Origin: Cetobacterium sp. NK01
Lineage (GTDB): Bacteria; Fusobacteriota; Fusobacteriia; Fusobacteriales; Fusobacteriaceae
DNA length: 64,000 nucleotides
NCBI RefSeq assembly: GCF_024506395.1
Contig: NZ_JANIBO010000002.1
Location: forward strand, 1-64,000
Reading direction: 5' to 3'
Shown: one piece after another, positions 44,374 to 52,060 of the stretch
Numbering within the stretch: position 1 is the first letter of the stretch
Layout: the number at the start of each line of letters is the position of its first letter
Position numbers and translations under genes: made by a program
Notes under the pieces: generated by a model
Seen by the model: the letters and a program-made list of their open reading frames with translations, nothing else
Databases searched by the model: none
What the model was told of the DNA's origin: nothing

Positions 44374-44442
44374 CTAGATACAAACCTTAGTTTTAAAATA
44401 ATACATAAACCAAAACATAGCCCTAACTTTTCTTAAAGACAT
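44374..44442 (-). CDS. 22-residue aromatic-rich leader peptide
   Basis: ATG TCT TTA ... TAG encodes 22 residues with a strong GGAGG site 8 nt upstream. The centre reads AMFWFMYYF: one Trp, three Phe, two Tyr and two Met in nine residues, followed by KTKVCI. A promoter lies 35 nt upstream, a hairpin starts 7 nt after the stop, and a terminator follows before the dehydrogenase gene. This is the layout of transcription attenuation by ribosome stalling. Shortage of a charged aromatic (or Met) tRNA would stall within the WFMYYF stretch. A stalling role triggered by a free ligand, as in tnaC or antibiotic-resistance leaders, is also possible. Confidence 0.75.
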   Translation of the reverse strand: MSLRKVRAMFWFMYYFKTKVCI

Positions 44443-44476
44443 TTTAAATAACCTCCAAATTTTTTTTATTTGCATC

Positions 44477-44505
44477 AATATAACATAAAAAAAGATCGTT
44501 GTAAA
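44477..44505 (-). promoter_or_regulatory. promoter of the leader-dehydrogenase-aminotransferase unit
   Basis: Reverse strand TTTACA (44505-44500), 17-bp spacer, TATATT (44482-44477). Confidence 0.7.
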
Positions 44506-44551
44506 CATTTTTTTGAAAAAATTTTTTCAAAAAAAATAAAATAAAAAAAGA

Positions 44552-44580
44552 TTGACAAATTTGTGAAAAATTATTATCAT
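44552..44580 (+). promoter_or_regulatory. promoter of the MetQ-like gene
   Basis: TTGACA (44552-44557), 17-bp spacer, TATCAT (44575-44580); GGGGG ribosome site before ATG 44611. Confidence 0.75.
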
Positions 44581-44610
44581 TTTTAAAACATTTATAGCTG
44601 GGGGTATTTT

Positions 44611-45381
44611 ATGAAAAGAACATTATTGCTATTAACAATTGTTTCAAATTTGGCTTTTGGAAAAGATGTGTTTAAAATTGGAGCGACTCCAATACCTGCT
44701 GGAGAAATTTTAAGTGAAATAAAAGAGGAGTTAGCAAAAGAGGGGTTGAATATAGAAATTGTTGAATTTACAGATTATATAATGCCAAATTTAGCTTTGG
44801 CAGATGGATCTTTAGATGCGAATTTTTTTCAACATAAACCATATTTAGCTAATTTTATGAAAGAGAAAAATTTAGATTTAGTTCCTTTAGAAGATATATA
44901 CGTTCCACCATTAGGAGGATATTCTAAAAAATATAAAAGTTTAGAGGAGTTAAAAGTGGGTGATAAAATAGCTATCCCAAATGATCCAACAAATGCTGGA
45001 AGAGCTCTAATCTTACTTCACAATAATGGAGTTATAAAACTATCTAATCCAAAGGATCTTATGGCCACAGAGTTTGATATAGTTGAAAATCCTAAAAAAC
45101 TAAAGGTTGTTTCTCTTCAAGCTGCACAACTACCAAGAGCTTTAGATGACGTAGACTTAGCAGTTATAAATTGCAATTACGCTTTAGATGCAGGCTTATC
45201 TCCTCAAGAAGATTCTTTGATTGTTGAGGGAAAAGAAAGTGCCTATGGAAATGTTGTATCTGTGAGAAAAGGAGACGAAAATAGTAAAGAGATTGCAACT
45301 TTAATGAAAGTTCTAAGGAGTGACAAAGTTAGGAATTTTATATTAGAGAAGTATAAAGGAGGAATTATTCCTCTATTCTAA
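44611..45381 (+). CDS. MetQ/NlpA-family substrate-binding protein
   Basis: A 256-residue binding protein of the D-methionine (NlpA/MetQ) family: KIGATPIPAGEILSEIKEEL, DGSLDANFFQHKPYL, KIAIPNDPTNAGRALILL and DLAVINCNYALDAG. Unlike most members it has a plain signal peptide (cut after AFG) and no lipobox Cys, so it may be free in the periplasm. It would bind methionine or a related amino acid for an ABC importer, but no metN/metI genes are here. An ABC-type amino-acid-binding gene follows after 18 nt, possibly in the same transcript. Confidence 0.85.
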   Translation: MKRTLLLLTIVSNLAFGKDVFKIGATPIPAGEILSEIKEELAKEGLNIEIVEFTDYIMPNLALADGSLDANFFQHKPYLANFMKEKNLDLVPLEDIYVPPLGGYSKKYKSLEELKVGDKIAIPNDPTNAGRALILLHNNGVIKLSNPKDLMATEFDIVENPKKLKVVSLQAAQLPRALDDVDLAVINCNYALDAGLSPQEDSLIVEGKESAYGNVVSVRKGDENSKEIATLMKVLRSDKVRNFILEKYKGGIIPLF

Positions 45382-45399
45382 ACTATTTTGGAGGTCTTT

Positions 45400-46143
45400 A
45401 TGAAAAAAATGTTAAAAGGAATTTTTATAGGGTTAATAGTATTAATTGTTTTTAGTTGCGGTAAAAAAGAACAAAATAACAAAGAGGTAAATGAAAAAGT
45501 TTTTGTAATAGGAACTAATGCAGAATATCCACCTTTTGAATACTTAGAAAATGGAAAAATAGTAGGATTAGATCCAGACATAATAGAAGCGATATTTCAA
45601 AAGCTTGGATATAAATATAAATGGGTAAATATGGAGTTTGGAGGATTAATATCAGCTCTTCAAACAGGAAAAATAGATGTAGTTATAGCTGGTATGAGTA
45701 TCACTCCAGAGAGAGCTAAAATGGTTCAGTTTACATCGCCTTATTTAACTTCAAAGGTAGCTTTTATAACAAACAAAAAGAATCCTATAAAAGGTATGGA
45801 CGATTTAGAAAATAAAAAATATGGAGCAGAGTTAGGAACAACAAAGGAGAATACAGCAAAAAAAATTCATGGATCCACAGTTGTGCCTTTTCAAAATAAT
45901 ACATCGGCTTTACTAGCTTTAAAAAATAATCAAATTGATGGAATTGTTTTAGATGAAAGCGTAGCAGATGAATATGTGAAAAATAATCCTGATTTGATAT
46001 TAGTGGGAATTTTAGAGGGAGAACCTAAAGCTATTGCATTGAGTAAAAATGAGAAAGAATATGAAAAAATAAATGAAGTACTAATACAATTAGTAAATGA
46101 TGGTACTATTGAAAAGTTGAAAGAAAAATATAAGGTAAAATAA
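45400..46143 (+). CDS. amino-acid-binding lipoprotein (SBP family 3)
   Basis: A 247-residue polar amino-acid binding protein. Lipobox VFSC near residue 20; signatures GTNAEYPPFEYLENGKIVGLD, GLISALQTGKIDVVIAGMS, and VQFTSPYL follow. It would pass an amino acid to an ABC permease located elsewhere. I use ATG 45400 with GGAGG; the upstream ATG at 45388 contains the ribosome site within it. It may share the promoter of the MetQ-like gene. A bidirectional terminator follows at 46151. Confidence 0.9.
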   Translation: MKKMLKGIFIGLIVLIVFSCGKKEQNNKEVNEKVFVIGTNAEYPPFEYLENGKIVGLDPDIIEAIFQKLGYKYKWVNMEFGGLISALQTGKIDVVIAGMSITPERAKMVQFTSPYLTSKVAFITNKKNPIKGMDDLENKKYGAELGTTKENTAKKIHGSTVVPFQNNTSALLALKNNQIDGIVLDESVADEYVKNNPDLILVGILEGEPKAIALSKNEKEYEKINEVLIQLVNDGTIEKLKEKYKVK

Positions 46144-46150
46144 AAAAGAA

Positions 46151-46184
46151 AAAAATCCATTCAATAACGAATGGATTTTTTTCT
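46151..46184. terminator. bidirectional terminator between SBP gene and pilus locus
   Basis: AAAAATCCATTC/GAATGGATTTTT (46151-46180) with loop AATAAC and T/A runs on both sides. Confidence 0.85.
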
Positions 46185-46190
46185 ATATTA

Positions 46191-46511
46191 TTAGTTGTAC
46201 ATTACTCTTACAGTAACTTTTCCTTTGAAATTATTTTCTATTGAACTTAAAGCTAATTTTCCATCTATATCTTTTTTATTATATAAATTGATATTATCAT
46301 TGTGAAGTTCTTTAATATAAACTCTAACTGCTTCCTCTTTAGAATTTTCTAACTTAAAGCTAAGTTCATTAGTGTTAGCTATTTTTTTTATAGCTATTTT
46401 TGTAGGAGTTATTAAATTTAATTTTGTATAGATATCAACATTCATATCTTTTGAACTAAAAGTCAAAATAAAATTTAGTATAAAAAAGATAAAGAAACAC
46501 AAACTCTTCAT
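46191..46511 (-). CDS. small secreted protein under its own c-di-GMP riboswitch
   Basis: A 106-residue protein with a signal peptide (hydrophobic residues 4-19, then SKDMN) and a beta-rich mature part (NELSFKLENSKEEAVRVYI, then KGKVTVRVMYN). No family is recognised. It lies at the distal end of the pilus locus but has its own c-di-GMP-I aptamer about 70 nt upstream, so its expression should follow c-di-GMP separately from the operon. The strand pattern could fit a minor pilin or a periplasmic helper. Confidence 0.6.
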   Translation of the reverse strand: MKSLCFFIFFILNFILTFSSKDMNVDIYTKLNLITPTKIAIKKIANTNELSFKLENSKEEAVRVYIKELHNDNINLYNKKDIDGKLALSSIENNFKGKVTVRVMYN

Positions 46512-46582
46512 TTTAATCCCCCTTAAAATTTATTAATAAAATTAATAATAAATTAAAATAAAGTAGTTATACTTCTTTATAC

Positions 46583-46648
46583 TGCAACTGGCTACCATTT
46601 TAAAGGCCCTATAGCTTTGCGTCACACAGTTTCCTATGTTTTGCCTTT
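46583..46648 (-). promoter_or_regulatory. c-di-GMP-I (GEMM) riboswitch, distal copy
   Basis: Reverse strand: GGCAAAAC, GGAAAC loop region, the diagnostic GACGCAAAGC, GGGCC, then TAGCCAGTTGC pairing GCAA with TTGC (P1). A short stem ATAAAG/CTTTAT with T-rich tail follows and could be the expression platform. The gene controlled is the 106-residue secreted protein. It lies in the 222-nt gap 46512-46733. Confidence 0.85.
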
Positions 46649-46733
46649 ATTTTAATTTTTACAAATTAATCTACAATAAAATTTTACTATATTGACCTTT
46701 TATTTGTCAATAGTAAGGGAATTATTACTTAAT

Positions 46734-47165
46734 TTAGTTTTGACCAGTTATACCTATTCCAATTTCGTTAAATATAATAATATCTTTGTTTAAAATAGAT
46801 TTAGAGTCATTGGGAAGTTCTTTAAAAATTATATAACTTTTATAGCTTTCATTTTTTTTTAATATATTTCCCTTATTTTTAAACACTAGTTTTATTATTT
46901 TTTCCTCTTGTGGTTTTAACATTATAAACTTTGGAAAACATTCAAGCATTAATTCTAAACTATTATTTTGAAATTCTATAGGAGTTTCAAAATATGGAAG
47001 GAGTTTAACGGTCTTATTACCATTATTCATTAAGTGAATATTTGTAACAGAGTTATGAGTTAAATTTAGCTCTATTTTCGTAGGGTTTATAGATAAATTA
47101 AAGTCAGTTGATAACAAAATCGTAGAAAAAAATAGATAAATTAATAAAAGTTTTATATAAAACAC
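46734..47165 (-). CDS. small pilus-chaperone-like periplasmic protein
   Basis: A 143-residue secreted protein (signal peptide to about residue 19). The mature part looks like the first Ig domain of a PapD-type chaperone: LSINPTKIELNLTHNSVTNIHL (strands A-B), then FPKFIMLKPQEEKIIKLVF, the region equivalent to the G1/F1 edge. The second domain is missing. It follows the EAL gene by 18 nt as the last gene of the c-di-GMP-controlled operon, before the second aptamer. Confidence 0.6.
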   Translation of the reverse strand: MFYIKLLLIYLFFSTILLSTDFNLSINPTKIELNLTHNSVTNIHLMNNGNKTVKLLPYFETPIEFQNNSLELMLECFPKFIMLKPQEEKIIKLVFKNKGNILKKNESYKSYIIFKELPNDSKSILNKDIIIFNEIGIGITGQN

Positions 47166-47183
47166 TCTCCTTTTGTTGTTTTA

Positions 47184-47891
47184 TTAAAAAAGCAACTCAT
47201 TTTCTAAAATAGGTTCCCCAATATAATATCCTTGAATAAAGTCTACTCCAATCTCCTTAATAAAATCAAATTGCTCCTTTGTTTCAATTCCTTCAGTTGT
47301 TATTTCATGTTTCATGGTTTTTAAGAGAGCTACAATTCCTCTATAAGTTTCTTTTCCTAAAGGACAATCGATATTGTTTAATAAACTTCGATCTATTTTA
47401 ACCTTATTAATTTTAGTTTTTAAAAGAGTTTCTAAGCTAGAATTCTCTATAGGGAAATCATCTATTGCAACTTTTATTCCTAATTTATGTAGTTGATTTA
47501 CTCTGATGATAAGTTTTTCATAATCTAGATTCCCTCGTTCTGTCAATTCAATCTCTAAATTGGATAAATCACATTTTAATAAGTTTATTTTTTCTATAAA
47601 CTCATCCATCAATATAGTTAAAGGTGATATATTGATTGCAATTTTTTTACCTTTTTTTAAATATTTTTCTATTTTTTTTAAGATTAGAAAATCTAATTGA
47701 TGTATAATGTCTAATTTTTCCAAAAAATTTATAACTTTAATTGTTGAAATAAGATCATTTTCCTTATTATAAAATCTTGATAATACTTCAAAACTTTTAA
47801 CCTCTCCCTCTAAAGAATAGATTGGTTGAAAAGCAACTTTTAAAATATCTTCTAAGTTAAATTTTAGAAGATTCTCCAATTGTTTATTCAT
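47184..47891 (-). CDS. EAL-domain c-di-GMP phosphodiesterase in the pilus operon
   Basis: A 235-residue cytoplasmic single-domain EAL protein, expected to hydrolyse c-di-GMP to pGpG. The needed residues are visible: E in SFEVLSRF (EVL version of EAL), N in INISPLT, E in LEIELTERG, DD in AIDDFPIENS, K in VKIDRSLL, E in TTEGIET and Q in QGYYIGEP. No sensor, GGDEF or membrane part. I start at ATG 47891 with GGGGGA; a TTG at 47903 is less likely. It sits 26 nt after the adhesin gene, inside an operon that starts with a c-di-GMP riboswitch, so it can provide negative feedback. Confidence 0.9.
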   Translation of the reverse strand: MNKQLENLLKFNLEDILKVAFQPIYSLEGEVKSFEVLSRFYNKENDLISTIKVINFLEKLDIIHQLDFLILKKIEKYLKKGKKIAINISPLTILMDEFIEKINLLKCDLSNLEIELTERGNLDYEKLIIRVNQLHKLGIKVAIDDFPIENSSLETLLKTKINKVKIDRSLLNNIDCPLGKETYRGIVALLKTMKHEITTEGIETKEQFDFIKEIGVDFIQGYYIGEPILENELLF

Positions 47892-47917
47892 AAAATCCCC
47901 CAATTTTAATATATTTT

Positions 47918-50900
47918 TTAATAACTATTTAAATAAACATTTAAATGAATTTGTTCTTTATGTTCACCCTCTAAAATGCTATTTTGAGTTTCGATAAGTT
48001 GTCCCTCTAAGATAAAATAGCTGTTTTCACCACTATTCTCTATTATTTCATCGCTTATAGAGAAATTTCCAGCTTTGATTATAGAATTACCATTTTTTAA
48101 ATCCACTTGTGGTTTTGCTAGTTCTAATTTTAATGTATTTCCAGATAAATTTTTTATAGTTATTTTAGAAGTTGCAGTTTTTGAATTATCACCTTTTAAA
48201 ACAGTTCCAAAATCTAAATCTTCTGCTGATATTAATTCAAAATTTGAACCAGGAGTTTTTAAGTTTACAGTGTACTCTCGTCTTGTTAATCCAGATTTTT
48301 CTGTGTGTATAATTTTAAGTATATGAGAACTTCCAACCCATTTTATAAGAGAAAGAGAGACTAGTCCATTATTTTTATAGATAAAATCAATATCTAGTTT
48401 AGAGTTTTGAATACTTCCTGTAGTATCACCTAAAGGATTCATATCCATAGAGATCAGTTTACTACTCTCATAAAATATCTCTAATTTTCCATCATTTAAT
48501 TCTAGACCATTAATAAATTGTCCAGAGTTTAAATTAACTTCTACACTAGTATTAGTAGTGTTTCCAGCAAAATCAAAATCAACTTTTTCACCTTTGTTAT
48601 AACTATTTTTAAAGTCTATCACAATATTATTGTTTTTTACAATATCTTTAACTACTGTTAGAGTTGGATAAGAGACCTTAACAATTGGAGAATCCTTTAG
48701 AAATTTGTAATTATTATCAGACCATTCTCCTTGAACAAATGCTATTTTTTCATTAGTGTTAAGTTGAACTCTTTCAGAGTTTATCCCCCTAATATACGTT
48801 AAAAAATCTTTTTTGTCCTCATTTTTAATTTTTATAGATAAGTTTCCACTGACTTCCTCTCTACCACTATTGGAATAAACCCAAATACCTAAATTAGAAT
48901 TATCATTACTTTTTTGGATTCCCCCTTGAATAGAAGATGTTCCCTCTAACAATCCACCTGTTGAATTTTTAAAATATGGATAAGTTTTAAGAGTATCATT
49001 GTAGTTAGCAACATAAGTATCTCTGTTAATTAAAGTGGAATTCCCTGCAAATAAATAGCCTTTTGGAGCATAATCTTTTTCACCTAGAGCAATCATGGGA
49101 ATTTGTATATCATTTGGTGACATCTTTACTTGCTGGAAATGAACAAATCCAGCTTCTCTATCTAAGTCACTTGTTTCTATTAAATCTTTTTCTCCAATCT
49201 CTAAATTGTTAAGCTTGTGGTCAGAGGTAAAATTGCCTGTAGTATTACTATTTCCAGTTTTTTTCTTAAATTTAATTTTTGGATACAGTATCTCTCGAAT
49301 TTTTCCTAAATTCCTATTAGGAATATAAATATGCGTGTTGCCGTTATTTGCTGAACTTGGAATTAAAGAGATTTTATAACTATCCCCATATGGGATTTCT
49401 ACAATATCTTCGTTTTTTGTGTAAGCATAATCTCGTATTGATTTTAAAAAGTTACTAGGAATAGCAATTTTTATTTCAGCGGTAATACTAGCTTCAGCTG
49501 ATTTTTTTTCATATGTTGCCAAAGTAACAGATCTTTTATCATTATCAATTTGGTTTTCATTCCCTAGGCTTTTCCTAAATAAAAAGCCTTTTTTATTTAT
49601 TTCTGTTAAATATGGATAAATAGATTTATTTGTACCAATATTTATAAAAATATTTTGGATTTCATTAAAGTTAGCATTTATTGTGGTATTTTTATCTTTA
49701 TTTATAAATCCTTCATACCTCCAATGCTCTTCGTTACCTAAACCAATTGTAGGAGTTAAATCTATTCCGTGATTTCCAAAGAGACGGTTAACAGAAACTC
49801 TGCCTAAAGATGCAATATAAAAATTTTTAGAAAAATTTTCTATTTCTTTTTCATCTATTATATGATCTTTTAAAGCATTAACATTATAACTAAAATAATC
49901 TTCGTATTTATCTTTTATTTTGCCAATGTAAACTTTAGGGTATGTGAGATTAATTGTTTCATCATCTATATTTTCAGTGGGAATATCATAATATCCATCT
50001 CCCTTTGAACTTCCTACGGCTAAAGTTATTTGCTCATCAGTATCAAGAGGTTTATAAGGTATTTTTATTAATTCGTTTTCTCCTGCTGGAATTTGGCTTG
50101 CATAACTTTTCATCTGTTCAATAGTTGAAGCATCTATTTTAAAGTTTAATTCCACCTCTATGAATTCATTTTCATGTGTTTCATAAGCACCTATAGCTAT
50201 TTTATCTAAAAGATTTTCTTCAATATTGTGATAATAGATTTTTTTGCTTACTCCCATATTTGTTGAAGGGCTTGAGCTTTTATATCTTAATTGTGGTATC
50301 ATTTTTCCTTGAATAGATGATGAATTAAATGATATTGCTATAACTTTTTGAGAATTCTGAACAGGTTGATTTCCAGGATGTTTTTCTTTTTCCCAAATAT
50401 CATCTTCCCCCAAAGTGATAACTGGAAATAACTCAGACTCTTTATTGGCAATTTGTTTAAATTTTATAGTTATAGGCTCTGATATATAATCTCCTAAATG
50501 GTTAGGATCAATTATTATATCCTTATAATTAATAAGGTCATATGAAAAATCCTTTAATGAACCGATGCTATGAACTTGAGGTTTTTTGAATTCAGCTTTA
50601 TAAATTTTTTCAACTGCTCTTGTTTTATTATTAAATATTCCTAAATAAAGTGTTTCAGGTTTTAAATCATAGGATACTTCCAAAATTTTTTCTCTGTCTT
50701 TTTCTACTAGGTTATAGCTTATATTTTTTAATTTTGTTTTTTCAATATTTTTCTTCATATAAGTTGCAGTATTGTCTAAATTTTCTAAAATAAAAATATC
50801 ATAACTAGTACTATCTATTATAAGTTTCATTTTTTCTGCTGCTTTTTTTAAATCTTTAAAATCAAAGATTATTTTCTTCTCACCCTCATATATTACCCCA

Positions 50901-51055
50901 GTTATTTTCTCTGTTTTTATTTTTAGAACTTCAATATCTAAATTAGCTTTTTCTCTTTTAGGAAGAGCCTCTAGTGTTGTAACTTCATTTTTCGAAAAAC
51001 TAGTAAAAAAAATACAGATGAAAAGAACTAAATTAATTAAAACTCTATTTATCAT
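47918..51055 (-). CDS. large secreted adhesin-like protein of the pilus operon
   Basis: A 1045-residue exported protein (signal peptide up to about residue 21). After an N-terminal region of 185 residues, three related modules of about 220-240 residues can be seen, each opening with a VI(T/A)LGE.D/IGLGNEE/MIALGEKD motif, continuing through a long strand-rich part (YPYLTEINKKGFLF; YPYFKNSTGGLLE) and closing with a strand such as YPKVYIGKIK, YPKIKFKK or YPTLTVVKD. The last 250 residues end in a separate beta domain. It overlaps the preceding subunit gene by 11 nt. A tip adhesin or major surface-exposed subunit is the likely role; no named family is recognised. Confidence 0.6.
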   Translation of the reverse strand: MINRVLINLVLFICIFFTSFSKNEVTTLEALPKREKANLDIEVLKIKTEKITGVIYEGEKKIIFDFKDLKKAAEKMKLIIDSTSYDIFILENLDNTATYMKKNIEKTKLKNISYNLVEKDREKILEVSYDLKPETLYLGIFNNKTRAVEKIYKAEFKKPQVHSIGSLKDFSYDLINYKDIIIDPNHLGDYISEPITIKFKQIANKESELFPVITLGEDDIWEKEKHPGNQPVQNSQKVIAISFNSSSIQGKMIPQLRYKSSSPSTNMGVSKKIYYHNIEENLLDKIAIGAYETHENEFIEVELNFKIDASTIEQMKSYASQIPAGENELIKIPYKPLDTDEQITLAVGSSKGDGYYDIPTENIDDETINLTYPKVYIGKIKDKYEDYFSYNVNALKDHIIDEKEIENFSKNFYIASLGRVSVNRLFGNHGIDLTPTIGLGNEEHWRYEGFINKDKNTTINANFNEIQNIFINIGTNKSIYPYLTEINKKGFLFRKSLGNENQIDNDKRSVTLATYEKKSAEASITAEIKIAIPSNFLKSIRDYAYTKNEDIVEIPYGDSYKISLIPSSANNGNTHIYIPNRNLGKIREILYPKIKFKKKTGNSNTTGNFTSDHKLNNLEIGEKDLIETSDLDREAGFVHFQQVKMSPNDIQIPMIALGEKDYAPKGYLFAGNSTLINRDTYVANYNDTLKTYPYFKNSTGGLLEGTSSIQGGIQKSNDNSNLGIWVYSNSGREEVSGNLSIKIKNEDKKDFLTYIRGINSERVQLNTNEKIAFVQGEWSDNNYKFLKDSPIVKVSYPTLTVVKDIVKNNNIVIDFKNSYNKGEKVDFDFAGNTTNTSVEVNLNSGQFINGLELNDGKLEIFYESSKLISMDMNPLGDTTGSIQNSKLDIDFIYKNNGLVSLSLIKWVGSSHILKIIHTEKSGLTRREYTVNLKTPGSNFELISAEDLDFGTVLKGDNSKTATSKITIKNLSGNTLKLELAKPQVDLKNGNSIIKAGNFSISDEIIENSGENSYFILEGQLIETQNSILEGEHKEQIHLNVYLNSY

Positions 51056-51491
51056 TTAGATTTCCCCTTTTCTTGTATTGAGAGACAATAATAGGAATAT
51101 ACCCAACATACTCACCTTCAATATCAATAACTTCACCTTTATTAATATCTTTACGATCTAAGACAGCGTAAAAAGCGAATTGCTCTCTCTCTTTAGCTAT
51201 GATTATCTCTTTTTTAGATGATTCCATTCCTAGCTTTTCCACTTTTAACCATTTTCTACGATTGGTCATAAGGTTATATTCTGGAAATTCAAACATTATT
51301 TTTTTCCCAAAATCCTCTTTTTTATTATCTGTAAAAACTTCTATAATCCCTTTTCCTAAAACTTTCCCTTTTTCTAAATGTGTAGTATTAATACTTTTAA
51401 ATCTCATAGGCTCAGCTATTTTAACTTTTATTTCACTAAAGGTTAAAACTTGAATACTAAATAGAAGCACAATTAAAATTAATTTTTTCAT
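51045..51491 (-). CDS. secreted small pilus-locus protein (148 aa)
   Basis: Signal peptide (MKKLILIVLLFSIQVLTFS), then a 128-residue beta-rich mature part (SEIKVKIAEPMRFKSI, ENTTHLEKG-like turn, VLGKGIIEVFTD). No domain is recognised. Its 3' end overlaps the adhesin start by 11 nt and its 5' end is 2 nt from the preceding gene, so it is strongly tied to them in translation. The size and position between usher and adhesin fit a minor subunit or adaptor. Confidence 0.6.
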   Translation of the reverse strand: MKKLILIVLLFSIQVLTFSEIKVKIAEPMRFKSINTTHLEKGKVLGKGIIEVFTDNKKEDFGKKIMFEFPEYNLMTNRRKWLKVEKLGMESSKKEIIIAKEREQFAFYAVLDRKDINKGEVIDIEGEYVGYIPIIVSQYKKRGNLNDK

Positions 51492-51493
51492 AT

Positions 51494-52045
51494 TTATTTC
51501 CCATCCTTAACTTCCACAGTTATATAAACTCTTTTTTTATGTAATCCCTCTTTTGTAATATTTGAACCATCAATACTTAATACGTTGTCATCAACAATTT
51601 TTTTATTAATATATTTAGGCGAGTATATTTTAGTATCGATATTGCCATCATTATCTAAATCTAACTCTTTTTGAGAATATTTAAGCATGTAGTGATCTTT
51701 TTTTTCAGGTTCTTTATTCATCTCGATTTCAAATGGAATATCAAGTTTTTGATCATCAATAATCATAGCCTTTATTTCAATATCTGATATGATCTCTAAA
51801 GGTACTATGACTTTAACTTTACTTTCCATCATAACTGTAGAGATTTTTTCTAAAATCCAAACATCTTCATTTTCATCAACTTTTTCTACTGGAGAAGCAG
51901 GAATCAGTGGAATCATAGGTGTGGCTATACTTGGATTAGCAACTGGAGTTCCCATTGTTTCATCAGAAGGGAGCGTCATTATTCCCTCTGATGAAAAAAC
52001 TATTAGTTGCGTTAACATATAAAAAAGTATTAATAAAACCTTCAT
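51494..52045 (-). CDS. secreted small pilus-locus protein (183 aa)
   Basis: Signal peptide to about residue 19; then a proline-rich linker (residues 24-54 with PSDETMGTPVANPS and IPLIPASP) and a beta-rich domain ending VYITVEVKDGK. A DLDNDGNIDTK stretch (near 132-142) resembles a calcium-binding loop. No family recognised. It follows the usher gene by 15 nt. A minor pilin with a flexible N-terminal arm is plausible; the proline-rich arm is unusual for donor-strand subunits. Confidence 0.58.
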   Translation of the reverse strand: MKVLLILFYMLTQLIVFSSEGIMTLPSDETMGTPVANPSIATPMIPLIPASPVEKVDENEDVWILEKISTVMMESKVKVIVPLEIISDIEIKAMIIDDQKLDIPFEIEMNKEPEKKDHYMLKYSQKELDLDNDGNIDTKIYSPKYINKKIVDDNVLSIDGSNITKEGLHKKRVYITVEVKDGK

Positions 52046-52060
52046 AATATTACCCCTATC

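Noticed and set aside
44262-44505. T-box or SAM riboswitch upstream of the dehydrogenase
   Set aside because: No AGGGTGGNACCGCG-type T-box sequence and no SAM core; a translated leader with SD explains the region.
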